Notes under the pieces: model-generated | The model's input: only the letters and a program-made list of their open reading frames with translations | Database searches by the model: none | What the model was told of the DNA's origin: nothing | Made by a program: the position numbers and the translations under genes | Shown here: positions 7,194 to 14,841 of the stretch, piece by piece | How the letters are laid out: each line of letters starts with the position of its first letter | Numbering within the stretch: the stretch's first letter is position 1 | Assembly: GCA_018065165.1 (NCBI GenBank) | Contig: JAGHTV010000040.1 | Coordinates: 1-21,984, forward strand | Length of the DNA: 21,984 nt | Origin: Candidatus Sodaliphilus fimicaballi | GTDB lineage: Bacteria; Bacteroidota; Bacteroidia; Bacteroidales; Muribaculaceae | Direction of reading: 5' to 3'

Positions 7194-8554
7194 GCCGTTG
7201 CCAGCAGTCGGTGGCCTATCTTGCAATACATGCACTTGCGTGCGTCGCAGTACTCGCGTTTGAGTTGTATCAGGGCCTGTGTGGTGAGTGCATCGTCGCT
7301 TTTGAGTCCGGCCAGGGCAAACGAGGCAACGATGGAGTTTTTCTCGGGACGAAGCGACTCGAGCAAGGCTATAGCGCGGTCAATGTGGTCATAGTTGCCG
7401 GTTATCTCGCCATAGGCATAGTATAGAGGAGCAACGGTGTTGATGAGGATGATGTCGATTGACGACTCGCCCAGAGCGCGTGCAGTCATGTTGCTCTCTT
7501 TGCCCAGTGCGTAGTGGGTCGCCCAGTAGCCCGTCAACTCTACGCTGAATAGCTGTCGCAAGGCTTTCTCGTCGGAAGCCTCAAGTATTGCGTTCATGAG
7601 GTTGAAACCTCCCTCGATGTAGTGTGCCAGCAGCGCTATGCGGCGCGCCGGGAAGTTGTGCGGACGCATGCGGAAACATTTCCACGCCTCACTCTCGATG
7701 GGGGTAAGAGAGAACTTGTTGGCCAGGAAGGCATATTCGCGAGTGAGCTGCTGGGTGTAAGGGTCGAGGATGGCTCGTCTGCCCGAGGGAGAAACCTCGG
7801 GAACGGTGGCGGTGCTGGATGTGCCGGGAACGGTGGCCGAACTGGAGGTTGACTTGGGGTTGCCCTCGGTGGCCGAACTTAGCATGCCGGCTTGACCGTA
7901 GAGCAAGGCCTCTATCTGGAACAGGGAGTCGCTGTGCTTGTGCAGTAGTCGCAGTGGAGTGCGTCGTGCCAGTCGCTCCATAGCGTCGTTGTTGACGCCA
8001 AATCCCAGGTTGCGCGATAGGGTCACATAGCACACTTCCTCCCAGTTGCCGCAGGTGGCATCATACAGGTCGCGTATGCGGCCCACCTTGCTGTGCAGGC
8101 GCTCAAAGGCTAGTGCTTGTATCCACTCGGTGATGAGCAGGCTGGGTAGTGTGGGTATTGATGCTGCGCAGGGAATCTCGGTACGGGCATTGAGCAGGTC
8201 GTTCAGCCGTTCGCCAAATCGTGGCGAGCAGTTGAGCACCACTTGCGGTATGCGTTCGCCATTGGTGCGATATACTGGTGCATCGTCCTTTTGCACCACA
8301 TGCAATATTACGCTGTCATAGGCCTTGTCGGTGTTGTGTCCATGGCGTTGCCAGTCGGTGGCACGCACATGTATCTCTACATTGCCCACCCACATGTTGC
8401 CGTCAATCTCAACCTTGGCATTGAAGAAGTCTGGCCCCTGGTCGGTATTGAGCAAACCTGGGTCTATGACACGCACACGGCGGCCGTCGTTGGTGAGCAT
8501 GTCCTCACTGCTCCACAGCCGGTGTTTCCACACATATTGCAGTATCTTCTCCAT
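7178..8554 (-). CDS. DUF2851 family protein
   Basis: The 458-residue cytoplasmic product has the family signature: KHRLW near the start, then DPGLLNTDQGPDFFNAKVEI, GNVEIHV, DWxRHGHNxDKAYDSVILHVV (residues 31-87), and a C-terminal C436-x4-C441-x2-C444 with KIGH, which could bind a metal. The function of the family is unknown. Residues about 225-258 carry a low-complexity insert with two units, TSSSATVPG and TSSTATVPE, where I expect the family to have a short loop. The gene starts 39 bp after the GH3 gene, and the gap holds only a GGTTAA array, so the two are probably co-transcribed. Confidence 0.88.
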   Translation of the reverse strand: MEKILQYVWKHRLWSSEDMLTNDGRRVRVIDPGLLNTDQGPDFFNAKVEIDGNMWVGNVEIHVRATDWQRHGHNTDKAYDSVILHVVQKDDAPVYRTNGERIPQVVLNCSPRFGERLNDLLNARTEIPCAASIPTLPSLLITEWIQALAFERLHSKVGRIRDLYDATCGNWEEVCYVTLSRNLGFGVNNDAMERLARRTPLRLLHKHSDSLFQIEALLYGQAGMLSSATEGNPKSTSSSATVPGTSSTATVPEVSPSGRRAILDPYTQQLTREYAFLANKFSLTPIESEAWKCFRMRPHNFPARRIALLAHYIEGGFNLMNAILEASDEKALRQLFSVELTGYWATHYALGKESNMTARALGESSIDIILINTVAPLYYAYGEITGNYDHIDRAIALLESLRPEKNSIVASFALAGLKSDDALTTQALIQLKREYCDARKCMYCKIGHRLLATAARTK

Positions 8555-8559
8555 GTTTT

Positions 8560-8599
8560 GGTAAAGGGTTAAAAGGTTAAGGGGGTTAACGGGTTAAAA
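8560..8599. repeat. GGTTAA tandem array overlapping the GH3 stop codon
   Basis: Four GGTTAA cores start at 8567, 8575, 8584 and 8592 (spacing 8, 9, 8 bp), with a degraded unit at 8560. The array fills the gap between GH3 and DUF2851. The last unit's TTA is, on the minus strand, the TAA stop of GH3. Confidence 0.8.
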
Positions 8600-10111
8600 G
8601 GGGAAGCTCTGGAGTATCTCGTCTACGATGTGGCGGTCGTTGCACAGGCGTGGCACTTTGCGCTGTCCGCCCAGTTTGCCGTGGGTGGCGAGCCACTGGT
8701 CAAAGGCACCTTGTGGCATGGCCATGACTTGTGGCGCACCCAGGAAGATGTCGCCCTTGCGCTTAGCCTCGTAGTCGCTATTCACCTCCTTGAGGGCGTT
8801 GTCGAGCACGAGGGCAAATTCACTGAGCGAAGTGGGATGCTGGTCAAACTCTATGAGCCACTCGTGATGGCTTTGCATTCCCTCGCTGGCAAAGAATGGT
8901 GCCGCAGTATAGTCGCTCACATGGGCTCCTGTGGCTTTCTCGGCAGCCGAGATGGCATAGTCTGCGTTGTGCACCATGAGTTCTTCACCAAAGGCGTTGA
9001 TATAGTTGCTGGTGCGACCTGCAATAGTTATCTTTACAGGGTTGAGTTGCTCGATGCGCACGGTGTCGCCCAGGCGATAACGCCACAGGCCGTTGCATGC
9101 GGTGATGACGAGTTCATAGGTCTTGCCTGCTTCAATCTCCCATATTGGATAAACCTCGGGGGTTGTGCTCTGTGTGTCCTCAATGGGGATAAACTCGTAG
9201 AACACGCCCACATCGAGCAACAGCAGCATGGCTGTAGAGTCCCACGACGATTGCACGGCAAAGAATCCCTCGCTGGCGTTGTAGGTATCAAGGAAGTGCA
9301 TCTTGCTCATGTCACACAACGACTCGTATTGCTTGCGGTAGGGTTCAAAGGAGACGCCTCCGTGGAAGAAGACCTCAAGGTTGGGCCATACCTCGTGCAG
9401 GCACTGCACACCCTTGCGATGCATCACTTCCTTGATGAGCGTAAGGAACCACGACGGCACACCACTCAAGTTAGTGATATCCTCATTCATGCTAGCCTCG
9501 ACTAGTGCAGGCAGTTTCTCGGTCCAGTCGGCCATGAGAGCAATCTTCTTGCTGGGCACTCGCATGAGATTAGCCAAGGGATTCATGTACTCGATAAGGT
9601 TGGCCGAGAGATCTCCCACCATTACCCCTCGTGGTAGTTGCAGATCGTTGGCAAAGCTGCCGCCCAATATCAACGCTTTGCCGCCGAAGATGCGGCTCTC
9701 GGGGTTGAGGTTGAGGTAGTGGGCCACGACATCGCTCGCTCCCTGGTAGTGGTTACGCTTAAACGAATCGACGGTGATGGGTATGTACTTGCTCTTGCCG
9801 CCCGATGTGCCCGATGACTGGGCAAAGTTGGTGACTATGCCGGGCCAAAGCACATCCTTCTCGCCCTTAATCATGCGCATGACCATGGGGCGTATGTCCT
9901 CATAACTGTATAAAGGCACACGCTGCGCAAAGTCGCGATAGGTGCGGCAAGTTGAGAAATTATACTTGCGTCCAAGCTCGGTAAGGGCAGCCTTCTCGAC
10001 GAGCTGAACCAGCGTGCCTTGCTGAACGCTGTCGGCATGGTCAATGTAGCGGAGATGCTCAGTGAGACGGTTGTGAAAGTACCCTTTTACCAGTGGAGTA
10101 AAATTAATCAT
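8594..10111 (-). CDS. GH3-family acyl-adenylating enzyme
   Basis: The 505-residue protein is of normal length for bacterial members of the GH3 (auxin-responsive GH3-like) branch of adenylate-forming enzymes. Visible motifs are the nucleotide-binding loop SSGTSGGKSKYIP (99-111), YNASEGFF (277-284), the NGLWRYRLGD segment (340-349) with the conserved ATP-contact Asp, and the C-terminal GGQRKVPRL (480-488). Plant relatives join amino acids to acyl acids by way of an acyl-AMP. The bacterial substrate is unknown. No signal peptide is seen, so it acts in the cytoplasm. A TATCTTTG box lies four bases before the ATG, which suggests a leaderless mRNA. DUF2851 follows in the same direction. Confidence 0.9.
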   Translation of the reverse strand: MINFTPLVKGYFHNRLTEHLRYIDHADSVQQGTLVQLVEKAALTELGRKYNFSTCRTYRDFAQRVPLYSYEDIRPMVMRMIKGEKDVLWPGIVTNFAQSSGTSGGKSKYIPITVDSFKRNHYQGASDVVAHYLNLNPESRIFGGKALILGGSFANDLQLPRGVMVGDLSANLIEYMNPLANLMRVPSKKIALMADWTEKLPALVEASMNEDITNLSGVPSWFLTLIKEVMHRKGVQCLHEVWPNLEVFFHGGVSFEPYRKQYESLCDMSKMHFLDTYNASEGFFAVQSSWDSTAMLLLLDVGVFYEFIPIEDTQSTTPEVYPIWEIEAGKTYELVITACNGLWRYRLGDTVRIEQLNPVKITIAGRTSNYINAFGEELMVHNADYAISAAEKATGAHVSDYTAAPFFASEGMQSHHEWLIEFDQHPTSLSEFALVLDNALKEVNSDYEAKRKGDIFLGAPQVMAMPQGAFDQWLATHGKLGGQRKVPRLCNDRHIVDEILQSFPF

Positions 10112-10115
10112 ATCG

Positions 10116-10123
10116 CAAAGATA
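10116..10123 (-). promoter_or_regulatory. -7 box directly at the GH3 start codon
   Basis: Minus strand TATCTTTG fits TAnnTTTG. A partial -33 (TTCG) lies 19 bp upstream inside the ACGAAGTACGAAAA array. The box ends four bases before the ATG at 10111, so the mRNA would begin at or next to the start codon. Confidence 0.55.
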
Positions 10124-10134
10124 GTGAATTTTTT

Positions 10135-10170
10135 ACGAAGTACGAAAAACGAAGTACGAAAAACGAGAGA
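10135..10170. repeat. Perfect 14-bp tandem (ACGAAGTACGAAAA)
   Basis: Two identical 14-bp units (10135-10148 and 10149-10162) are followed by the partial unit ACGAGAGA. The 14-mer TACGAAAAACGAGA at 10155-10168 recurs in the array at 15909-15922. Confidence 0.8.
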
Positions 10171-10173
10171 CAC

Positions 10174-10221
10174 CGTTTGCGTTGTCGTTAGCGTTTGCGT
10201 TAGCGTTCACGTTAGCGTTAT
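10174..10221. repeat. (CGTTNN)8 hexamer array at the HAD gene end
   Basis: Eight consecutive hexamers: CGTTTG, CGTTGT, CGTTAG, CGTTTG, CGTTAG, CGTTCA, CGTTAG, CGTTAT. The array runs into the 3' end of the HAD gene. Its CGTTCA unit supplies the TGA stop, and the last two units encode the final residues TLT. Confidence 0.85.
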
Positions 10222-11046
10222 ATCATTTGCAATGAAGTGTGCTACTGCATCGTCGGTATTGGGGCCTATTACCTCGTGGGCAACGGCCTTGACCTCGGGG
10301 AAGGCGTTCTCGACGGCTATGGCATGGTCGGCAGCCTGTAGCATGGCTATGTCGTTGCGGTTGTCGCCAAATGCTACCACCCTGGTGGCTCCCACGCGCT
10401 TGGCAAGTCGCTTTATGGCTCCCGCCTTGGTGCAGCCGCTGGTGTATATCTCGAGCAGGCCTACGCCTGAGTCAAAGATGTCGTGGTAGAACATGGGCGA
10501 GCAGTCGACCGTAGCCTTTACCTCGTTGTAGATGCGCTCGAGGGTAGCGTAGTCGTTCATCGAGAAGATGAGCATCGCAGGGTCGTCGCTAGTGTGATAC
10601 TGTGCGTCGTCGAGCAAGAAACGCTTGAAAGGTGTGTTGAGACGCTCTTGTACGAACTCTAGCTCCTGTACCGACATCTCTCCGTAGTGGTGGGCGTGTA
10701 TCACATTGCCGTGCTGGCGATAGATGAAGGGGTGAAGGCCGTGCTTCTCAAATATCGCTGCTATGGCATGCACAGTGTCGTGGGGAATGGATTGCACGTC
10801 GACAAACTCGCCCTTGACGGCGTCCCACATTGCTGCTCCGGCCAGCACGATGTAGGGCAGGGTAGTCTTTACCTCGCTCATGAGTGGCACCACGGTGGCG
10901 GGAGTGCGTGCCGTGGCCACGGTGAATAGGATGTCGTGCTCGTCGATAAGACGATTGAGCATGTCGCGTGTTGTGGGGCTCACCCGTGAGTCGCTACCCA
11001 TGAGCGTGCCGTCCATGTCGCTCACATAAAGTGTTTTCCCTTTCAT
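10207..11046 (-). CDS. Cof-type HAD phosphatase
   Basis: HAD-superfamily hydrolase, IIB (Cof) type, 279 residues from the ATG at 11046. Motif I is DMDGTL (D10 and D12 from this start), motif II is VATAR, motif III is the lysine in CTKAGAIKRL, and motif IV is GDNRNDIAML. All catalytic residues are present. Members dephosphorylate sugar phosphates, flavin precursors or similar cytoplasmic metabolites; the substrate cannot be told here. The ATG overlaps the stop of the upstream hydrolase as ATGA, a translational-coupling arrangement, so this start is preferred over a GTG at 11064. The C-terminus (DITLT) is encoded partly by a hexamer tandem array. Confidence 0.88.
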   Translation of the reverse strand: MKGKTLYVSDMDGTLMGSDSRVSPTTRDMLNRLIDEHDILFTVATARTPATVVPLMSEVKTTLPYIVLAGAAMWDAVKGEFVDVQSIPHDTVHAIAAIFEKHGLHPFIYRQHGNVIHAHHYGEMSVQELEFVQERLNTPFKRFLLDDAQYHTSDDPAMLIFSMNDYATLERIYNEVKATVDCSPMFYHDIFDSGVGLLEIYTSGCTKAGAIKRLAKRVGATRVVAFGDNRNDIAMLQAADHAIAVENAFPEVKAVAHEVIGPNTDDAVAHFIANDITLT

Positions 11047-12290
11047 TTCAAGTTCTTTATCCACTCGGCGGCGTCTTTAAGGAATTGTGGTGAGATGGTT
11101 TGCTCTATGGTGCGGTACTCGGTGGGGCCGCCTGTGGTACATTCCTGGAACAGGTGGTTGAGTCCGGGATACTCTACTATGCGGTTATGCTTGTTGTGTG
11201 GCAGAGCGGCCTTGATGCCTCCCAGATTGAGTTCAGATATTACCTGGCAGTCCTTGTCGCCGTTGGCGGCAAATACAGGACAACGTGTAGTGGCAATGTC
11301 GGGCGTGGGATCATAGTTGATAAACCAGTTGAACCAGGGTTGGTTTTGTAGCAACACCATTGAGCGATACCCCTTGGTTGTTGCTGTGCCGGGCATGCCG
11401 TTGAGTTGCATAAGCCTATTGGCTTGGGCTGTGAGTGCCGTGTCACATCTTACACCCACACCGGCCAGGCTGACGATAAAGTCGGCCTTGCCTCGTGCAC
11501 CTAGCATGAAGGCGATGTCGCCACCCTCGCTGTGACCCCATATGCCCACCTTACTCACTTTCTTGAGCGAGAGACCTTTTACATAGTCGTAAGCGGCCTG
11601 TGCGTCGCGGGCAAAGTCCTCGGTTGTGGCATTGGCGACATTCTTGCCAGTAGATTTCCCAAATCCGCGGTCGTCATATCGTAGCGAGGCAATGCCGTTG
11701 CGTGCCAGATAGTCGGCCGCCACGAGGAAGGGCTTATGTTCAAATATCTCCTCATCGCGGTTTTGCAGTCCGCTACCGCTTACCATTATCACCAATGGAA
11801 CCGAGCCGTTGCTGGCATGGTCACACCCTACAGGAAGGGTAAGCGTGCCTGCGAGTGTTACAGAGTCTTTCTCGTTGCTGAAGGTTACCTCTTGGGTTGT
11901 GTAAGGGAATGGGGCAACAGGCGTCTGCGGACGCTTGATTACCTCCACTCCACGCTTGAAGTTGAGCTCAAATGAGTGTCCCATCTGTGTGAAAGAGCCT
12001 TTCAACTCGTCGCCAATGCATCGACCCGAGTAAGACGCTCCTATCATGGGTACAGCTACGCTAATGGAGTCGTCCTTGCAATAGCCCACGCTAGTCTTGA
12101 TGCCTTTAGCGCTCTGGTCGGGACTGTCGAGCGTACAGTTGATGGTGCCCTGCTCTTGAGTTATATTAAGAACCAGTGAGAGGCTTGCAGGACCCACATT
12201 CAATTTACCCGTCCAAGTGCCCACCAAGGCTTGCTGGGCCTGCATCGACAGGACTATAAATAAAGTGATGATGGTAAGAATGTATTTCAT
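11043..12290 (-). CDS. Secreted alpha/beta hydrolase (S9-like esterase or peptidase)
   Basis: The 415-residue product has a signal peptide (1-19, ending LSMQAQ), a lipocalin-like beta N-domain (about 22-112, LVGTWTGKL to FELNFKRG), and an alpha/beta hydrolase domain (about 135-415). The catalytic set is visible: nucleophile S254 in WGHSEGG, acid D345 or D347 in NGDKD, and H379 in GLNHLF. RYDDRGFGKS (204-213) is typical of this group. Homologues in Bacteroidetes are annotated as acyl esterases or S9 peptidase-like hydrolases; the substrate is unknown. It heads a two-gene unit with the HAD phosphatase, which overlaps it by four bases. Confidence 0.88.
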   Translation of the reverse strand: MKYILTIITLFIVLSMQAQQALVGTWTGKLNVGPASLSLVLNITQEQGTINCTLDSPDQSAKGIKTSVGYCKDDSISVAVPMIGASYSGRCIGDELKGSFTQMGHSFELNFKRGVEVIKRPQTPVAPFPYTTQEVTFSNEKDSVTLAGTLTLPVGCDHASNGSVPLVIMVSGSGLQNRDEEIFEHKPFLVAADYLARNGIASLRYDDRGFGKSTGKNVANATTEDFARDAQAAYDYVKGLSLKKVSKVGIWGHSEGGDIAFMLGARGKADFIVSLAGVGVRCDTALTAQANRLMQLNGMPGTATTKGYRSMVLLQNQPWFNWFINYDPTPDIATTRCPVFAANGDKDCQVISELNLGGIKAALPHNKHNRIVEYPGLNHLFQECTTGGPTEYRTIEQTISPQFLKDAAEWIKNLK

Positions 12291-12362
12291 TGTTAATTGT
12301 GCAAATAAATAATCTACTGTAATCTGCTTTGTTGATTTTTGAATATAAATGTTGTTTCAGTG

Positions 12363-12370
12363 CAAAGTTA
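12363..12370 (-). promoter_or_regulatory. -7 box of the hydrolase/HAD unit
   Basis: Minus strand TAACTTTG is an exact TAnnTTTG match 73 bp before the start codon. No clear TTTG is seen at the expected -33 distance. Confidence 0.55.
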
Positions 12371-12445
12371 AGAAAAAAATAAGATTGTGCCTAACCTCGG
12401 TGAGCGAGAATTTATGGCTATGCAGTCTCATGTTTAGCCAGGCAT

Positions 12446-13747
12446 TTATGAGCGTCCATCCAGATATTCCCTAAATGCATAGAGCGGAATGCTTTCCAGC
12501 CATGATTGGTTCTCGTAATTCTTCATACTCAAGCGAATCCCCTTCAGGTCGGGGTTATTGCTGATGAATATTTTCATTGATTTTGCCTTGACGTTTTCTT
12601 CGGCCTTGACTTCTACGGGATAGACATTATCACAGAGCTGGATTACAAAATCCAACTCAATTCGTGAGCTATCAACTGAATGATAGTACACAGGAATGTT
12701 GGTGGTAGCCAGTTGCGACTCAACGTAAACCTCGGTAAATGCGCCTTTATATTCCTTGAAAATGTTTGTGCCAGTAATTATTTGGCTGGCAGGCACATCT
12801 CCCATCGCTCCCATCAGTCCAACATCGAGGATGAAGAGCTTGAACACGTTCCGTTCCTCATAGAATTTCAGTGGCATGCGCACCTCGTTTACACGATTTA
12901 CTTTATAAATAATGCCGGCATCGGTGAGCCATTGTATTGCTTCTTCAAATTCGGATGCTCTGGCACCTTTTTTCATTGCCCCAAAGATGAATTTCTTGTT
13001 TTCTTTGGTAAGTTGTGAAATTATATTTTGCCATACCATCCTGATTCGTGGCACCACACGCGCAGGGGCGTGTTTGCTGAAATCTCGGTCGTAGTCATTT
13101 AAGATACGCTTTTGCACGTTCCTTACTGCATTCAACCCTTTTTGATCCACGTAGGCTTTTACTGCCGCTGGCATACCTCCTACATAGTAATACTGTCGCA
13201 GTAAGTCAATATATTCGCTGCTGAGGGCATTAATCATGTCCCAGTTGCATTCGGCAAGAATCTCTTGCATTTTATCTTTGCCATTGGCTAGAAGAAATTC
13301 TCCAAAGGTCATAGGGAACAGGAACATTTCGTCAACCTGCCCTACGGGAAAAGAAATACCCTCATGAAGGGCGATTCCCAGTAGACTGCCACAAGCCACA
13401 ATGTGATATTCGGGTGCGTCCTCGGCAAGAACCTTTAGTCTTGTCAATGCCACAGGACAGTCTTGTATTTCATCAAGAATGACAAGTGTTTCGTTTGGAA
13501 CAATGTCGATGCCTGTTATGGCCGACAACCCTCTAAGTAGTTTCTCGGCCGACTTTTCGGTAGCCATGAGTTGCGATGCGCTGTCGTCGCGGTCAAAGCT
13601 TACGAAGGCGGTATTCTTGTATTGACGCCTACCAAATTCTTTTAGCAACCAGGTCTTGCCTACTTGCCTTGCACCAAACAAAACCAAGGGTTTTCTGTCT
13701 TTGGATGACTTCCATGATATTAAATCATTATATAGATACCTTTTCAT
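12446..13747 (-). CDS. AAA ATPase with DUF4143 domain
   Basis: The 433-residue product has an N-terminal AAA_14 ATPase: Walker A GARQVGKT (25-32), Walker B LVILDEIQ (88-95), and a CGS sensor-like motif (119-121). The C-terminal DUF4143 region (about 205-400) carries ELDFVI...YPVEVKAE. Its D366, E379 and K381 match the PD-(D/E)xK nuclease-like pattern. Proteins of this family are common, often isolated and horizontally spread. Their role is unclear; NTP-driven switches or defence-linked functions have been suggested. It has its own promoter, is flanked by unrelated genes, and looks more AT-rich than its neighbours, which fits accessory DNA. Confidence 0.88.
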   Translation of the reverse strand: MKRYLYNDLISWKSSKDRKPLVLFGARQVGKTWLLKEFGRRQYKNTAFVSFDRDDSASQLMATEKSAEKLLRGLSAITGIDIVPNETLVILDEIQDCPVALTRLKVLAEDAPEYHIVACGSLLGIALHEGISFPVGQVDEMFLFPMTFGEFLLANGKDKMQEILAECNWDMINALSSEYIDLLRQYYYVGGMPAAVKAYVDQKGLNAVRNVQKRILNDYDRDFSKHAPARVVPRIRMVWQNIISQLTKENKKFIFGAMKKGARASEFEEAIQWLTDAGIIYKVNRVNEVRMPLKFYEERNVFKLFILDVGLMGAMGDVPASQIITGTNIFKEYKGAFTEVYVESQLATTNIPVYYHSVDSSRIELDFVIQLCDNVYPVEVKAEENVKAKSMKIFISNNPDLKGIRLSMKNYENQSWLESIPLYAFREYLDGRS

Positions 13748-13807
13748 AGAGCTGGTTGATAGGTGATTATATTGTGGTTATACATTTATTTGACGTAATA
13801 TTTGGTG

Positions 13808-13838
13808 CAAAATTACATTTTTTCAACGGAAAAATCAA
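13808..13838 (-). promoter_or_regulatory. Promoter of the AAA/DUF4143 gene
   Basis: Minus strand TAATTTTG (13808-13815) with a TTG (13836-13838) 20 bp upstream. The leader would be about 57 nt. Confidence 0.55.
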
Positions 13839-13904
13839 GTGTATACTACATTTTTGTAACGTTACTCTGCTTTTGCGGTGAGGGGATAGTTGCAAATATA
13901 GGCA

Positions 13905-13952
13905 AAGAAAAAACACAGGCAGTAGGATTGTTGTCCCTGTTGCCTGTGTTTT
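13905..13952 (-). terminator. Strong terminator after the BASS transporter
   Basis: On the minus strand the 12-bp stem AAAACACAGGCA/TGCCTGTGTTTT (13941-13952 with 13910-13921, 19-nt loop) is followed by TTCTTT. It lies 21 bp past the transporter stop codon. Confidence 0.85.
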
Positions 13953-13972
13953 GTCTTGTGTCGTGCAATGAT

Positions 13973-14827
13973 TTACTTCTTCTGCAGTTTGATAGCACCT
14001 ACATAGATGAGGAGCACTACATTCATGAGCAGTGCATAGATGATTGCGGGGATGGCAATCTCGTCCTTGTTGAGGATGAATGGGCTTGTTGCAATGGCGA
14101 TGGCTTGTGCAGCATTCTGCATGCCCACTTCAATGACGATGGTGCGGCGACGCTGTCCGTCAAGACGCATTACCCATGACAGTGCAGCTGCCAGGAAGAC
14201 GCATGCGAGCAACAGTACCAGCACGCTGCCGCCCAGCAGAGCAAAGTTGTCGGCAATGGTGTTGCGGTGCTGCACAAAGAAGATACCTGCTAGCAGCATC
14301 AGGGCAGGGAAGGCGAGTTTGCTGAGCACGCGGTGAGTCTTGTCGGCCGCACCAGCCCACTTGCGTTGCATGATCGCACCCAGAGCCATAGGCAGGAACA
14401 TCAATACAAGGTTTTGTACCAGCAATTTGCCCACGGGTAGTTCAATTGTACTCTGCACGCCATCGGCACCACAATGGTTTACCGCAATCGACAGAATCAC
14501 GGGAATGGTAAACAGTGTTACCACGCTGCTTATTGCTGTGAGTGTAACGCTCAGGGCTACATCGCCCTTGGCCAGCATTGAGAATACATTAGACGAACTG
14601 CCGCCAGGACAGCAGGCAATCAGAACCAGGCCCACAAAGAACAGTGGTGGTAACTGTAAAACTGTAGCCAGTGCATATGCGACAACGGGCAGCAGTATGA
14701 GCTGACCTATCATGCCGGCAGCAACCGCACGGGGTTGCTGTGTGAGTTTTTTGAAATCTTCTACTTTGAGTGTGAGACCCAGTTCAAACATGAGTACACA
14801 CAAAATGGGGATAACTATAAGAATCAT
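13973..14827 (-). CDS. BASS-family sodium-dependent transporter
   Basis: The 284-residue integral membrane protein has about eight or nine hydrophobic segments. It carries the two BASS crossover signatures: ACCPGGSSSNVFSMLAKGD (71-89) and EVGMQNAAQAIAIA (233-246), which form the sodium and substrate sites in the bile acid:sodium symporter family. Substrates in the family include bile acids, pantoate and 2-keto acids, so the name bile acid transporter is only a family label. Length is slightly short at the N-terminus compared with the usual 300-330 residues; the first TM helix may be absent or partial. The gene starts 14 bp after a lipoprotein gene and ends at a strong terminator. Confidence 0.88.
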   Translation of the reverse strand: MILIVIPILCVLMFELGLTLKVEDFKKLTQQPRAVAAGMIGQLILLPVVAYALATVLQLPPLFFVGLVLIACCPGGSSSNVFSMLAKGDVALSVTLTAISSVVTLFTIPVILSIAVNHCGADGVQSTIELPVGKLLVQNLVLMFLPMALGAIMQRKWAGAADKTHRVLSKLAFPALMLLAGIFFVQHRNTIADNFALLGGSVLVLLLACVFLAAALSWVMRLDGQRRRTIVIEVGMQNAAQAIAIATSPFILNKDEIAIPAIIYALLMNVVLLIYVGAIKLQKK

Positions 14828-14841
14828 ATTATGTTTTTGGG

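Noticed and set aside
8630..9505. Plus-strand open frame of 291 codons opposite GH3
   Set aside because: Antisense to a well-supported gene, with no signal, domain or promoter.
10135..10221. CRISPR-like array
   Set aside because: Units are 6 and 14 bp with no unique spacers of 30-40 bp and no cas genes nearby.
11047..11064. Upstream GTG start for the HAD phosphatase
   Set aside because: The ATG at 11046 overlaps the hydrolase stop as ATGA and leaves a normal HAD N-terminus (MKGKTLYVSDMDGTL).
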